Assembly (NCBI RefSeq): GCF_038502225.1
Contig: NC_091303.1
Location: 32,260,030 to 32,324,029 of the forward strand
Length of the DNA: 64,000 nucleotides
Reading direction: 5' to 3'
Origin: Cherax quadricarinatus
Taxonomy: Eukaryota; Arthropoda; Malacostraca; Decapoda; Parastacidae
In this document: positions 21,064-38,663 of the stretch, piece by piece
How positions within the stretch are numbered: position 1 is the first letter of the stretch
Layout: each line of letters opens with the position of its first letter
The notes under the pieces: generated by a model
What the model saw: only the letters and a program-made list of their open reading frames with translations
The model's database searches: none
Told to the model about the DNA's origin: nothing
Made by a program: the position numbers and the translations under genes

Positions 21064-22885
21064 AATTCGTAAAACAAGAACGCCCCTTTGTAAAACCGTG
21101 TTGTGATTCATTAATCAATCTGTGCCTGTCAAGATGGCTACGAATTGCTTCGGCTATTATTGATTCCATAAATTTTCGCACTATGGAGGTAAGGCTTATT
21201 GGTCTATAGTTCGAAGCCAAGGACCTGTCACCTGCCTTGTAAATAGGTATTACATTTGCCATTTTCCACTTATCGGGCACTATGACAGTTTGTAGTGATA
21301 TGTTAAAAAGATTAGCCAAAGGTATGCTAAGTTCCTCTTTACATTCCTTTAACACCCTTGCAAACAGTTTATCAGGGCCTGGGGATTTGTTAGGTTTTAG
21401 TTTCTCTATTTGTCTGAGGATCATGTCACTAGTTACCTTAATCGTCCATAGTTTATTATCATCCTGTTCTACATAATCTATTATTTCAGGAATATCGCTA
21501 GTATTTTCCTGGGTGAAAACTGAGAGGAAGTAGGTATTTAGAATTTCACACATATCCTTATCTCTGTCAGTGATCTGACCAGTGTTACTCTTAAGTGGAC
21601 CAATCTTGTCCCTAATCTTACTTCTGTGTTCCTGAAAGAACCCTTTTGGGTTAGTCTTTGAATCCCTTGCGACCTTAGCCTCATAATCCCTTTTTGCTTT
21701 TCTTATTCCTTTCTTTATTTCTCTCTTTAATTGAATATATTGATTACTTAACTGCCCATCCCCTCTTTTGATACGCCTATATATGCCTCTCTTTAGACCG
21801 ATGAGATGTTTTAATCTATTGTTCATCCATTTGGGATAATTTTTGTTAGATCTAATTTCCCTACTCTGAACAAAAGTTGTCTGGGCAGCTAGAACTATGC
21901 TCTGAAAAACGTCATATTGGCAAACAAGATCACCTACCTGACCCATAGTCAGGACATCCCAATTTAGCCCACCCAGGTAATTTTTCAGTCCCATGAAGTC
22001 GGCCAAGCGAAAATCTGGGACAGAGATTTGATTGCAGTTATCTGGGTAATTCCATGATATATTGAAACTATGTGATTTGTGATCACTTTCCCCAAGCTCA
22101 TCATTAACCTTAAGATTATTAATTAGTGAATCTTTGTTGACAAGAACCAAGTCAAGCAGATTGTTTCCTCTAGTTGGTTCTGTCACAACCTGTTCTAAAA
22201 AGCAATCCTGAACCGTATCACGAAAGTCACTAGACTCAAGATTTCCTGTCATATTGTTCCAATCAATTTGTCTAAAGTTAAAATCTCCTATTATCACAAC
22301 ATTTTCATGTCTAGATGCCTTATGAATTTCGTCCCATAACAGCTTACTGCCCTCCCTATCAAGGTTTGTGGGCCTATAAATCACACCCAAAATTAATTTG
22401 TCACGTCCCTCGAGAAACTGTAGCCAAACACATTCTGTGTTCGATGTTTCTAATCTTATATCATGTCTAAGAAAACAATTTAAATTTTCTCTGACATACA
22501 TCGCCACTCCACCACCCTTCCTGTTGACCCTATCAGTGAGGAATAATTTATAACCCTGTATGTTGCATTCAGGAGACATTTCTCTATCTTTCAGGTTGAA
22601 CCAGATCTCTGTTATACCAATAATATCTATATTACCTACACTTGCAAGTAATCTTAGCTCATCTATCTTATTTCTTAGACTCCTACTATTTGTAGAGTAA
22701 ACCTTAAGGGAGCTAGTCACTCGTTGCCCTCTACTATCCCTCTTCGTTTGTTGATCAATTGATTTGCCATTACTAGCAACTTTATTTTGGATATTGTCTT
22801 TTAAACATATCCCTGAGGCATCCCGGTTATAACTGCTGTTTTTAATCCTAATACTGCAGCCTGATTGTTTCCCACAAACACCCAT
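21062..22885 (-). pseudogene. CR1 ORF2, endonuclease plus RT fingers (copy 2, split)
   Basis: 607 open codons. Endonuclease motifs are STNSRSLRNKIDEL, ITEIW, GGGVAMYV, VIIGDFNFRQIDW and LGESDHKS. The RT then begins with NKSPGPD, KMANVIPIYKAGD and NYRPISLTS, and the frame is cut after NESQHGFTKGRSC by insertion of the plus-strand copy. The rest of the RT lies at 15219-16168. It differs from copy 1 at many sites, so this is a distinct and older family member. Confidence 0.85.
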
Positions 22886-23718
22886 ACCTCTATAATCTAT
22901 CAGTTTAAATTCCTAAACAAGTCATCAATTACCCTCTCTATTGAATTGGCTAATGCAACCACTCCATCCCCAGAGAGATGAACCCCATCCCTTGCATACA
23001 TATCACGTTTGCCAAAGAATAGGTCGAAGTTATCAATGAATGGGATTGTAAGTTCATTGCAGTACCTGTCTAGCCAGCAATTTATACCAATTGCCCTAGA
23101 CATCCATTCATTGCCCACTCCCTTTCTAGGCAAGATGCTACATATGACTGGGATCCCTCCCTTAGACCTAACTACTTCTATGGCTGACCTGTACCTATCC
23201 AGCAGCTCCTTTCTCCTGCCCTTCCCAATATCATTACCCCAGCACTAAGACAGATAATGGGCTTGTTCCCATTACCTGCCATAATATTATCCAACCTGCT
23301 GACTATGTCACCAACACCAGCTCCAGGAAGACACACTCTCTGTCTGACCTTTCTGTCTCTGTTACAAAATGCACTGTCCATATATCTTACCTGAGAATCG
23401 CCTACTATTAAAATATTCTTACCTTGATTAGCAGAGGAATCAGTGGTACCTTCAACCTCACTAACCACTGAAGCTCACTCATCTTGGAGAACAGAGAATC
23501 GATTTCCTACCTTCACATCTTCTCTATTAACTCTCCTCATCTTCCTTCTTCCTGAACTGTGAACCACTTGCCACTTAAAGCGGCTGCCACTATCACTGCT
23601 GGTGAGCATTCCTTCCTTACCAGCTAAATCCTTCTCACACTCGCTCTCAAACTCATCTATGCGAAGCTTCAGCCTCCTATTTTCCTCCTGAAGAAGTAGA
23701 ATCTCCTTCAACACTTGA
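21064..23718 (-). mobile_element. family B CR1-like element (copy 2), 5' part
   Basis: 5' portion of the minus-strand element split by copy 1. It starts at about 23718, where homology to the LTR element's internal region ends, and contains ORF1 (broken) and most of ORF2. Confidence 0.85.
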
Positions 23719-23744
23719 GCGGCCGGGTTCCTCACCTCACTCAC
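22900..23744 (-). pseudogene. CR1 ORF1 with esterase-like domain (copy 2, frameshifted)
   Basis: Three open segments of one ORF1. 23744-23475 gives a coiled-coil start (LKEILLLQEENRRLKLRIDE). 23468-23178 gives the esterase-like core (ILIVGDSQVRYMD, CLSAG). 23133-22900 gives the end with DGVHLS and the stop. A nonsense codon or shift at about 23472 and a shift at about 23245, inside the GxND block, separate them. The first segment has no ATG, and its leading residues overlap the LTR-element boundary at about 23719. Confidence 0.8.
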
Positions 23745-23884
23745 ACCTCACCCGCCTACCACCACACTCCACTATGTACTCACTCCCTCTGCAGTGTTTT
23801 CTGCTGTTTTCCGTGTGAAATTATTGCCAGAGCTGTGTATCCGAGTGCCCGAGGCCACTCGAAGCTATATGGATCACTAAGCCA

Positions 23885-24012
23885 CGTGTGGATGAAGCCA
23901 CATGGATCACGAATCCACGTGGATCACCAAGCCACGTGGATCAGCATGCCACGTAGATCACGAAGCCACGTGGAGCAAGCCACGTGGGGTGTGGACAATG
24001 TCACGTGGGTTA
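23885..24012. promoter_or_regulatory. CACGTG (E-box) cluster in LTR element
   Basis: About six palindromic CACGTG boxes, mostly in GCCACGTGGATC-like units spaced 14-17 bp. The cluster is partly kept in copy 2 (about 30208-30292, four boxes). CACGTG is a bHLH-type binding site. Regulatory use here is an inference, since a short tandem repeat would look the same. Confidence 0.4.
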
Positions 24013-24063
24013 CCAAGCCAGACGTCCCAGGTCACATACTGTGGTCTGCTGCCGCATCACTCC

Positions 24064-24215
24064 ACTGACATCACCTCACGTCACCCACGATGCTGTCTGA
24101 CTTCACTACGTCACCGACGATGCTGACCGACTCCAGGACGTCACCTCGAGACGTCTGCTGACGTCACCTTGTGATGTCACCCCATGACATCACCTCACGA
24201 CGTCATGCCTGATCG
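24064..24215. promoter_or_regulatory. GACGTCA (CRE-like) cluster in LTR element
   Basis: Repeated ACGTCACC units, including one full TGACGTCA. Copy 2 has at least three TGACGTCA sites at about 30350-30450. This is the consensus of CREB/ATF-type sites. Function is inferred only from density and from conservation between two copies. Confidence 0.4.
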
Positions 24216-25378
24216 ACAGTGCTAGTTTCACAGTGAGCAATATGTTGTGTTGTCGAGAAGATTGAGAGAAGATGTATGTCATGTGTTAATTCCTCTCAGT
24301 GTTCTTACATGTTTGTGTATAGCTTAGTGTCGATTTTTGCACAGAAAAGCATCATTTGCTAGTAAGCCATGTTATACCGCATGTACAGTGTGGGTGTGTG
24401 TAGTTTTCCGTGTGTCCTGTGTGGTCTTGAGCCCAGACCACTGTGTAGCACTTCGTGTTACTTGTCACACGGTGTGACCCGCGTTTGATAGCTGATATTA
24501 GTCAGCCCCGAGTGTCTGAGCCCTTGTACAGAAAGTTTTTTATGTTCATCGCTCTTGATCCCCTGCAGAATCGTACCCGCTACGATTCACATCGAGATTT
24601 ATTTCACTTCACCTCCTGACCTTCAGAGCAGTTATATGTAGACCAGTCTGGGGACGCTTAGACTAACCTTTGCTATAACTCCAACTGCTAAGAAAATGAC
24701 ACTCGTCAAGCCACAGTTAGACCCTGACGGCAGGCACTGTGTCAGCCTCGTGTTATAGCTTCAGTGAGCAGCCTGCACAAAGATGATGTCACTTTGACTG
24801 CTAGCCCACTCACTGCAGTACGGTGTATGATGTTACGATTCCCAGACGTTTCGCCGAGTCGTCTCTGCCACGACTCACTCCACGCTAGCCGGCAGTGACA
24901 GCCCCAGCGATAGTACCAGTCGAGAAATGTCTTCCTGAGTCGCTTGCCAGAGGAAGTCCTGCCCAGTTGCCGAGTATTGACGACGCCTCACTCGAGGGCA
25001 CCAGCAAGTTATGCCTCAGGTTGAGTGAAACCCTGCAGCGACTCCTACAATAACTGCTTCACCGTTCCAGATGAGATCGTGCCCTGTTACGTCACTGCTC
25101 AGCTGCAGCGATGTCTCCTGTGTTGCAGTATCTGTCCAGACGCAGAAAGGCGTGCAGTGATGCCCCTCGACGCTCACTGCCTTAGACCACGATGTTTAGC
25201 ACACCCCACCCGTTTTCTCTTCCCTCTCTGTAGGAAGTTTTTTTTTTCCATGTCCATATATGTATGTATATATGTTTTTATTTTGTGTTCTGTGCCCTGT
25301 TCCGGCGAGAGAGAGACAAAGTTTCTTTTTCAGCCAGTCATGGTCAGGGATGACCATGGTGGTGCGTGGCTGAACGAA

Positions 25379-25697
25379 TGTAGACAGCCTGTACTGCCTG
25401 CACAGCCAGCCTGTGCTGTCTGCTAGTTGAGTTCATATTTCGCGCCTTGCTCGTTCGGCCACCTATAGGCATATGCCACTTCAGTATGCCCACCCCTGCC
25501 TCTCTCTCACTCTCTCAGCGGCCTTCACTCAGTCAACAAGGCCTACTCCTCTTTCCCTCGCTGGGCATGGCTTTCCTGGGCCATGGGCGCTTAACACACT
25601 GCCTGTGTACCCCACGACATTGCAAATAAACTAAGAAGCCTCCGAAGCCTTATCATTGAAGCCCGCTCTGCAGGAACGACCAATAATCTGGTAAACA
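25379..25697 (+). mobile_element. 3' LTR of LTR element copy 1
   Basis: About 319 bp beginning TGTAGACAGCCTG and ending GTAAACA, giving TG...CA ends. It contains TGCAAATAAACTAAG near its 3' end, a possible polyadenylation signal region. Its last 72 bp match the truncated 5' LTR at 14086-14157, and most of it matches 29358-29686. Confidence 0.7.
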
Positions 25698-25967
25698 CAA
25701 TCACACTACCTGGACAGTGCCACAACCACACTACCTGGACAGTGCCACAACCACACTACCTGGAAGTGCCACAACCACACTTCCTGAACAGTGCCACAAC
25801 CACACTACCTGGACAGTCCCACATCCACACTACCTGGACAGTGGCACAACCACATTACCTGGGCAGTGCCACAACCACACTACCTGGACAGTGCCACAAC
25901 CACACTACTTGTACAATGCGACAACCACACTACCTGGCCAGTGCCACAACCACACTACCTGGACAAT
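25698..25967. repeat. 25-bp minisatellite
   Basis: About 11 units of CACAACCACACTACCTGGACAGTGC, with small variants. It begins right at the LTR end. Confidence 0.95.
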
Positions 25968-26190
25968 AACCAGGTATACACTGGGATGTATAGCAGGCAT
26001 ACACTAGGATGTATAACAGGTATACACTGGGATGTATAGCAGGTATACACTGGGATGCATAACAGGTATGCACTGAGATGTATAGCAAGCATACACTGGG
26101 ATGTATAGCAGGTATACACTGGGATGTATAGCAGGTATACACTGGGATGTATAGCAGGTATACACTGGGATGTATAGCAGGTATACAGAA
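25968..26190. repeat. 23-bp minisatellite
   Basis: About nine units of AGGTATACACTGGGATGTAT plus AGC, directly continuing from the 25-bp array. The two share a boundary at CCAGGTATACAC. Confidence 0.95.
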
Positions 26191-26327
26191 TACGAATATA
26201 CTACCTGTTGAATAAGTTAATGCAACATAAATCAATGGTCCTTAAAAAGTGAAGCTAAAAATGACTACCACTCGGCAGTAGTCACTGACCCGTAGGGGTA
26301 GTGACACTAGAAACTAATGTAAAATAC

Positions 26328-27938
<1,611 letters not shown>

Positions 27939-28026
27939 GCAAGAAAAGCCACTGGGGGTGGAAAACTTTAGCTCATGTACTTTCACACTTCTCAGTGCTT
28001 GTCTTGCATTGTTACGATCGCCATTC

Positions 28027-28142
<116 letters not shown>

Positions 28143-28210
28143 GTAAGATCACAGTAAACAGGTGATTTCAAAATATGCAAAACAACCACTCTGAAAGAAT
28201 AGAGAAATTC

Positions 28211-28243
28211 CAAGCGCTTTCGTGACTACTCACATTATCAAGG
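28211..28243 (-). ncRNA. hammerhead-like hairpin, left arm
   Basis: Reverse-complement copy of the 29161-29192 hairpin. Confidence 0.4.
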
Positions 28244-28622
28244 AACTATGAAAGTAAAGCATCCAAGGAAGCTATATAAGGGGTCCGGCCAGCACCTCAC
28301 TATCAGATCCCACAACGGTTAAACACGTGACGCGCGGCGAGCCAACTTGGATAGGTCCTTTGCACAACTCACCCCCAAGCTATTCTACCCAAGAAAATTT
28401 AAAAATTATTTGTCCAGTGTATTATTAAATTCTTCCCAAATTCTATTAATTATAAATGGATCTAATTTATATAAACGAAAGGAAATATTCATATTATTGT
28501 CAAAACTGCTTTTTATGAAACAAGATTCAATTATATTCCTGTCGACCATGGACTTGCTTGATACTACTTTCTCAACTTTTTGAAAATCAAAAATCAAAAA
28601 TCTTGATACAGTAAAAAAACTT

Positions 28623-28997
28623 TTGATAAAGAATTCCCCCCAAAATGCTGATGGATGTGTCTATAAGATTCCTTGTAAAATTTGCGATAAAGTTTATTAC
28701 GGTCAAACTGGTAAAAATCTCGAACTAAGATTAAAACAACATAAATATATCATTAGAACTGGACAAGATTCCAATGCTCTATTTATTCATGTAAGAGATT
28801 TTAACCATCCAATTGATTTTCAAAAAGTTGAGAAAATAGTATCAAGCAAGTCCATGGTCGACAGGAATATAATTGAATTTTGTTTCATAAAAAGCAGTTT
28901 TGACAATAATATGAATATTTCCTTTGGTTTATATAAATTAGATCCATTTATAATTAATAGAATTTGGGAAGAATTTAATAATACACTGGACAAATAA
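28623..28997 (+). CDS. GIY-YIG endonuclease domain of a Penelope-like element
   Basis: 124 open codons from a TTG-led position to a stop at 28995-28997. The frame is open upstream (TVKKLLIKNSP), so no true start exists in this truncated copy. It shows CVYKIPC (GIY strand) with CKIC, VYYGQTGKNLELRLKQH (YIG strand, then the Arg of the helix), HVRDFNHPIDF, and a Glu in RNIIEFCF in the place of the metal-binding residue. In PLEs this endonuclease is fused to the C-terminus of the reverse transcriptase and cuts the target for insertion. The second half of the frame is mirrored at 28406-28597 on the minus strand because of the palindrome. Confidence 0.8.
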   Translation: MIKNSPQNADGCVYKIPCKICDKVYYGQTGKNLELRLKQHKYIIRTGQDSNALFIHVRDFNHPIDFQKVEKIVSSKSMVDRNIIEFCFIKSSFDNNMNISFGLYKLDPFIINRIWEEFNNTLDK

Positions 28998-29157
28998 TTT
29001 TTAAATTTTCTTGGGTAGAATAGCTTGGGGGTGAGTTGTGCAAAGGACCTATCCAAGTTGGCTCGCCGCGCATCACGTGTTTAACCGTTGTGGGATCTGA
29101 TAGTGAGGTGCTGGCCGGACCCCTTATATAGCTTCCTTGGATGCTTCACTTTCATAG

Positions 29158-29192
29158 TTCCTTGATAATGTGAGTAGTCACGAAAGCGCTTG
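29158..29192 (+). ncRNA. hammerhead-like hairpin of the PLE 3' end
   Basis: CTTGATAA, stem GTGA/TCAC with loop GTAG, then GAAAGCG. Core positions 3 and 8 read U and A, as in the other two families. The matching element in the copy at 49984-50012 has GTAAGTAATCAC, still able to form most of the stem. Confidence 0.45.
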
Positions 29193-29229
29193 GAATTTCT
29201 CTATTCTTTCATAGTGGTTGTTTTGCATA

Positions 29230-31505
<2,276 letters not shown>

Positions 31506-31508
31506 CCC

Positions 31509-31860
<352 letters not shown>

Positions 31861-32245
31861 GTCGTGCCGAATAGGCAGAACTTGCGATCTTGGCTTAAAT
31901 AGCAACGCTCATCTTGCCATATAGGACAAGTGAAAATTTGTGTATGCAATAATTTCACCAAAATCATTCTGAACCTAACGAAAAAAATATATTTCACTGT
32001 GTTTGCTTAGTATTAAATTACTTTAAACAAATCTAAAATATTTTTAGTTGAGTTAGGCTAAAATAAATTGTTCTTGTTATAATAAGGTTAGGTAAGTTTT
32101 CTAAGATTCTTTTGGAGCAAAATTAAAAATTTTTACATTAACATTAATGAAAAAAATATATCTCTAAACGTATAAGAGAAAATTTCAGAAAGAACTTATT
32201 TTTGAATGAGTTCTTGCTAATTGACGAGTTTTACATATTCGGCAC

Positions 32246-32248
<3 letters not shown>
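31861..32248 (+). mobile_element. 388-bp inverted-end repeat (unit M1)
   Basis: Begins GTCGTGCCGAATA and ends TATTCGGCACGAC, a 13-bp perfect terminal inverted repeat. The interior is AT-rich and non-coding, with motifs AACGCTCATCTTGCC and GGTTAGGTAAG. Full copies occur at 47203-47589 (-), 47794-48181 (+) and 50246-50633 (-), all 387-388 bp. It is MITE-like. (TA)n on both sides hides any TA target duplication. The source transposase is unknown. Confidence 0.75.
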
Positions 32249-32335
<87 letters not shown>

Positions 32336-32341
32336 TATATA
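32249..32341. repeat. (TA)n microsatellite
   Basis: About 90 bp of TA following unit M1. Confidence 0.95.
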
Positions 32342-32342
32342 T

Positions 32343-32673
<331 letters not shown>

Positions 32674-32679
32674 TATATT

Positions 32680-32948
32680 TTCAACAAGTCGGCCGTCTCC
32701 CACCGAGGCAGGGTGACCCAAAAAAAGAAAGAAAATCCCCAAAAAGAAAATACATTCATCATCATTCAACACTTTCACCACACTCACACATTATCACTGC
32801 TTTTGCAGAGGTGCTCAGAATACAACAGTTTAGAAGTATATACGTATAAAGATACACAACATATCCCTCCAAACTGCCAATATCCCAAACCCCTCCTTTA
32901 AAGTGCAGGCATTGTACTTCCCATTTCCAGGACTCAAGTCCGACTATA
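32680..32948 (-). mobile_element. RTE-like element, 3' UTR fragment
   Basis: Minus-strand 3' UTR fragment. Read on the plus strand it starts TTTTCAACAAGTCGGCCG, then CCACCGAGGCAGGGTGACCC, and ends at CAGGACTCAAGTCCGAC, where (TA)n begins. It is 5'-truncated at a (TA)n tract. Confidence 0.75.
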
Positions 32949-35160
<2,212 letters not shown>

Positions 35161-35166
35161 TCTGAG

Positions 35167-35640
35167 TTAAGCTACAGTCATGACTAGAAAGAGACGACAG
35201 AATGATATCAACATTCTATATACAATAATAATTAAAATAATAATATTTATCATGTGTCCACAACTATGCTTCGGTGACAACTGTGGCGATGATTTCGTGT
35301 TGAAAAACTTTCTGCAGGTCTGAGTCATTAAAACTGTGGTTCCTAGTGATGTGTCGAGGATGGGATTTTTCTTACAAATCTCTGTCGTGAACTTAAGGCC
35401 CAGACTGAGAGCTTCAGTTTCTGTGAGAGAAAGTGTGCATGAGGATAAATTGTTCATTATCTCTGGTCGTCCCATTTGACTCCATTTTCTTTCAGAGCAC
35501 AAGAGTTGTGTAGCTTGCGTGTTGAATTCAGTCTTTGCTGTACATCAGCAGCAGTGGCTTTGCTGAGAATATTTTCAGAAAAGAGGCTGTCAAGAGATAG
35601 GAGGGTAGCACGATGAGTGGTGATCCGTGTGGATATCATG
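35167..35640 (-). pseudogene. Penelope-like element, N-terminal segment
   Basis: Minus-strand translation from about 35640 gives DVQQRLNSTRKLHNS, then in a shifted frame NNLSSCTLSLTETEALSLGLKF. This resembles the conserved start of PLE proteins (an NLS.xLTxxE...LSLGLxF block that precedes the RT). The frame at 35888-35457 and the one at 35502-35167 overlap across a shift near 35460. No RT motifs follow. Confidence 0.5.
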
Positions 35641-35860
35641 TAAATTCTTCTTGAAGGTAGACGCGAGCAGCCTTTGTCTTGCACAGATCTGAAGAGAGAT
35701 ATCTTAAGAACTGGAACACAGCAGTGTATTGAAGGATTTTTAATTGCTATCAGCAGCACCATAGAACAAACAGCTGGCAAGTGCACCATCTTACATACTC
35801 TTGCGCATATGATACAACACGCCGATGCCATTTTTTTCCTCGTGATAAAGCTGTAAGATG
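35640..35860 (+). pseudogene. Penelope-like GIY-YIG end, divergent to the N-terminal piece
   Basis: Plus-strand sequence FVLHRS-like, KNWNTAVY and a YQQHHRTNSWQVHHL segment aligns by eye with the minus-strand GIY-YIG end of the 12.2-13.6 kb PLE (VLHRFKEGHL, YHQHNRTKNLQVHHL). It runs away from the N-terminal segment at 35167-35640, giving the inverted C-part/N-part layout seen at the other PLE loci. Confidence 0.4.
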
Positions 35861-37584
35861 ACTTGTCTCCTTCACTTGCTTTCTCCACTATATATATATT
35901 TTTTTATTAACACATCGGCCGTTTCCCAACAAGGCAGGGAGACCCGGAAAAGAAGAAAGACTTTCATTATCATTCACTCCATCACTGTCTTACCAGAGAG
36001 AGGCGTGCCTACACTATAGTTAAAAAGCTGCAACCTATCAGCACCCATCCTTCAGAGCGCAGACACCGTACTCCCCACTTCCAGGACTCAAGTCCGGCTA
36101 ACCAGTTTCCCTTAACCCCTTCATAAATATCACTTTCCTCACACTCCAACAGCACGTCAAGTCATAAAAACTATTCGTGTCCACTCGCTCCTAACACGCT
36201 CACGCACGCTTTCTGGAAGTCCAAGCCCTTCGCACACAGAACTTCGTTTACCCCCTCCCTCAAACCTTTCCTAAAACGACCCCTACCCCATCTTCCTTCC
36301 ACTTCAGATTTTCTCGAAGTCATTATGTTTTGTGCCTCTCTAAGTGTCCGAACCACCTCAACAACCACTCCTCTGCCTTCTGGATAATACTTTTAGTAGC
36401 CTTGCACCTCCTTCTAATCTCCAAGTTACGGATTCTCAGCATTATAGTCACACCACACATTGCCCTCAAATGCGGCACCTCCACTGCCTCCAGCCTTCTC
36501 CTTGTTGCAACATTTACCATCCATGCTTCACTCCCATATACGAGCGTTGGTACAACGCTCATACATACTCTCATACATTCCCCTCTTTGCTTCCATGGAT
36601 AACGTTCTTTGTTTCCACTGACTCCTCAGTGCTCCACTTACCATTTTCCCTTTATCAGTTCTGTGATTCACCTCATCTTTCATAGATCCACCTGCTGACA
36701 AGTCCACTCCTAAAATACCTGAATACTCCCTCCCTCCCTCCAATCTAATATTCAGTTTTTCACTACCTAAATTATTTGTTATCCTCATCAACTTGCTCTT
36801 TCCTATGTTCACTTTTAATTTCTTTCTTTAGCATACTCTTCCAAACTCGCTCACCAACCTCTGCAATTTCTCTTCAGAATTTGCCAAGAGCACAGTGTCA
36901 TCAGCAAAGACCAACTGTGACAACTCCCATTTTGTGTTAGATTTTTTATTTTTTAATCCCACACCTCTAGCTAATACCCAAGCATTGACTTCTCCTAAAA
37001 CCCCATCTATAAATATACTGAACAACTATGGTGACTTCAAGCATCCCTGTGTAAGGCCTACTTTTACTGGAAAATAATCTCCCTCTCTCCTACACACACT
37101 AACCTGAGCCTCACTATCTTTGTAAGAACTCTTAACTGCTTTCAGTAACCTACCACCAATTCCATACATTTACAACATCTGCTAGATTGCTTCCCTATCC
37201 ACTCTATCATATGCCTTTTCCAAATTCATACATGAAATGAATTCCTTTTTTAGCCTTATGCTTCCCTTTGCTTACCCTTTTGCTTACCACTCTCTCCTTT
37301 TACGTTCCTTCGCCACTCTCTCCTTTTACATTCATTCACCACTCTCTCCTTTTACATTCCTTCACCACTCTCTTAACCTCTCTTTTTCTCTCCATATACT
37401 CCTTCCTTGCATCACTTCTACTTTGTAAAATCTTTCATATACTAACTTTTTCTCTTTTACTACTGTCTTTACATCATCATTCCACCCGTTGCTCTTCTTC
37501 CCTCTCGCACCCACTTTCCTGTAACCACAAACTTTTGCTGAACATTCTAACATTACATTGCTAAATCTGTCTCATGCCTCTTCA

Positions 37585-37672
37585 ACCTCGATGATAAAAA
37601 AGAAACATGTGCAGTTAGGTATGTGTTGCACATTTGTCTTTATCAACCTGTCGTTATTCTATACCATTTTCA
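37585..37672 (+). mobile_element. Penelope-like 3' tail insertion
   Basis: About 88 bp absent from the sister RTE copy (compare 45925-46010). It contains ACATGTGCAGTTAGG, a TTGCACATTTGTCTTTATC segment and CTGTCGTTATTCTATACC, matching the ends of the palindromic PLE derivatives (2090-2140). It is a strongly 5'-truncated insertion. Confidence 0.55.
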
Positions 37673-37865
37673 TATATATTAACCTAACTGCCCTTCCATT
37701 AGTTTATAAACCTTCACAGCTCTACTACTTGCTGCTTCCATTTTCCTTGTATCCCATCTTCCTTTTATTCTCACTGTAGCTACAACTAAAAAATATCTGA
37801 TGTATCAGTGGCCCCTTTATAAACTATAACATCCTGAAGTCTACCCAACAGTCTTTTATCTACTA

Positions 37866-38166
37866 ATAGCCTGGTGGCTAAAGCTTCCGCTTCACACACG
37901 GAGGGCCCGGGTTCGATTCCCGGCGGGTGGAAACATTCGACACGTTTCCTTACACCTGTTGTCCTGTTCACCTAGCAGCAAATAGGTACCTGGGTGTTAG
38001 TCGACTGGTGTGGGTCGCATCCTGGGGGACAAGATTAAGGACCCCAATGGAAATAAGTTAGACAGTCCTCGATGACGCACTGACTTTCTTGGGTTATCCT
38101 GGGTGGCTAATCCTCCGGGGTTAAAAATCCGAACGAAATCTTATCTTATCTTATCTTATCTTATCT
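37866..38166 (+). mobile_element. tRNA-derived SINE
   Basis: About 300 bp. The first 66 bp (37867-37932) look like a tRNA: a box A-like GTGGCTAAAGC, a possible CAC anticodon in CTTCACACACGG, and a perfect box B GGTTCGATTCC (37910-37920) in a GCCCGGGTTCGATTCCCGGC T-arm. An unrelated body follows (GGTACCTGGGTGTTAGTCGA, GGGGACAAGATTAAGGACC) and then a (CTTAT)n tail (38140-38166). Pol III transcribes such elements from the internal boxes. It sits inside the endonuclease region of the RTE-like copy. It is not a functional tRNA, because the acceptor stem does not pair. Confidence 0.85.
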
Positions 38167-38663
38167 GTCATTACGCCATTTATAATATCCTTAATTCTTA
38201 TTTATCCTTCTTTTTTCCTAAAATATGTATTACGTATTACCAAACCCCCTCTCTATACAAAGTTCATAGACCACATTATTATTTACATTTAGCACCCCAA
38301 ACTTATCTACCGTGCCCACTATAACCATTTCACTCACTTTAGCATTCATGTCTCTCATCATGACTACTCTCTCACTTGGTTCAAAACTTCCCAAACACTC
38401 GCTTAACATCTCCCAAAATATCTCTCTCTTTCTCTCTGTTCTTTACCCTCCTCTCTTCTCCAAATGTGTAAACACATATTATAACTCATTCTTAGCATCC
38501 GACCCTTACTTTAATCCACATAATCCTTGAATTTATGCATTTATATTCCCTCTTCTTCCATAACTGATCCTTCAAAATTATTGTTACACTTTGCTTAGCT
38601 CTAACTCTTTCAGATACTCCTGACTTAATCCCATTTATTTCTCCCCATTAATTTCCATTTATT

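Larger units (their letters stand above)
23719..25378 (+). mobile_element. non-coding LTR element copy 1, right internal part
   Basis: Collinear with 30080-31500 of copy 2. No retroviral-type protein motif was found in any frame. It contains a cluster of CACGTG boxes and a cluster of GACGTCA boxes. No clear polypurine tract precedes the 3' LTR at 25379. Together with 14086-14534 it makes an internal region of about 2 kb once the nested CR1 block is removed. Confidence 0.7.
35890..38650 (-). pseudogene. RTE-like element, long decayed copy
   Basis: Minus-strand element. Its 3' UTR lies at 35895-36170 (CACATCGGCCGTTTCCC on the plus strand). RT C-terminal segments are open at 36812-36528 and 36574-36171, and motif C (LSQLVFADDTVLLANSEEK) at 37025-36828. 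Upstream, the connection and endonuclease regions are present in pieces: AKVCGYRKVGARGKKSNGWNDDVK at about 37550-37470 and the equivalent of DYVLVDKRLLSRLQDV at about 37870-37800. RT motif A is largely deleted. Two insertions interrupt it: a PLE tail (37585-37672) and a SINE (37866-38166). Comparable to, but more damaged than, the copy at 43880-46825. Confidence 0.75.

Noticed and set aside
24840..24870. GACGTTTCGCC on the plus strand of the LTR element as another hammerhead-like site
   Set aside because: The reverse complement gives GGCGAAACGTC, but no UUGANAA or CUGANGA lies at the right distance and stem II does not form. It is probably chance.
28406..29056. Minus-strand frames at 28406-28597 and 28820-29056 plus a plus-strand frame at 28347-28583 as separate genes
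   Set aside because: They arise because the arms are inverted copies of the GIY-YIG frame, so each strand shows the shadow of the other.
37867..37932. Functional tRNA gene
   Set aside because: Box B and the T-arm are good, but the acceptor stem does not pair, and the body and (CTTAT)n tail identify a SINE.
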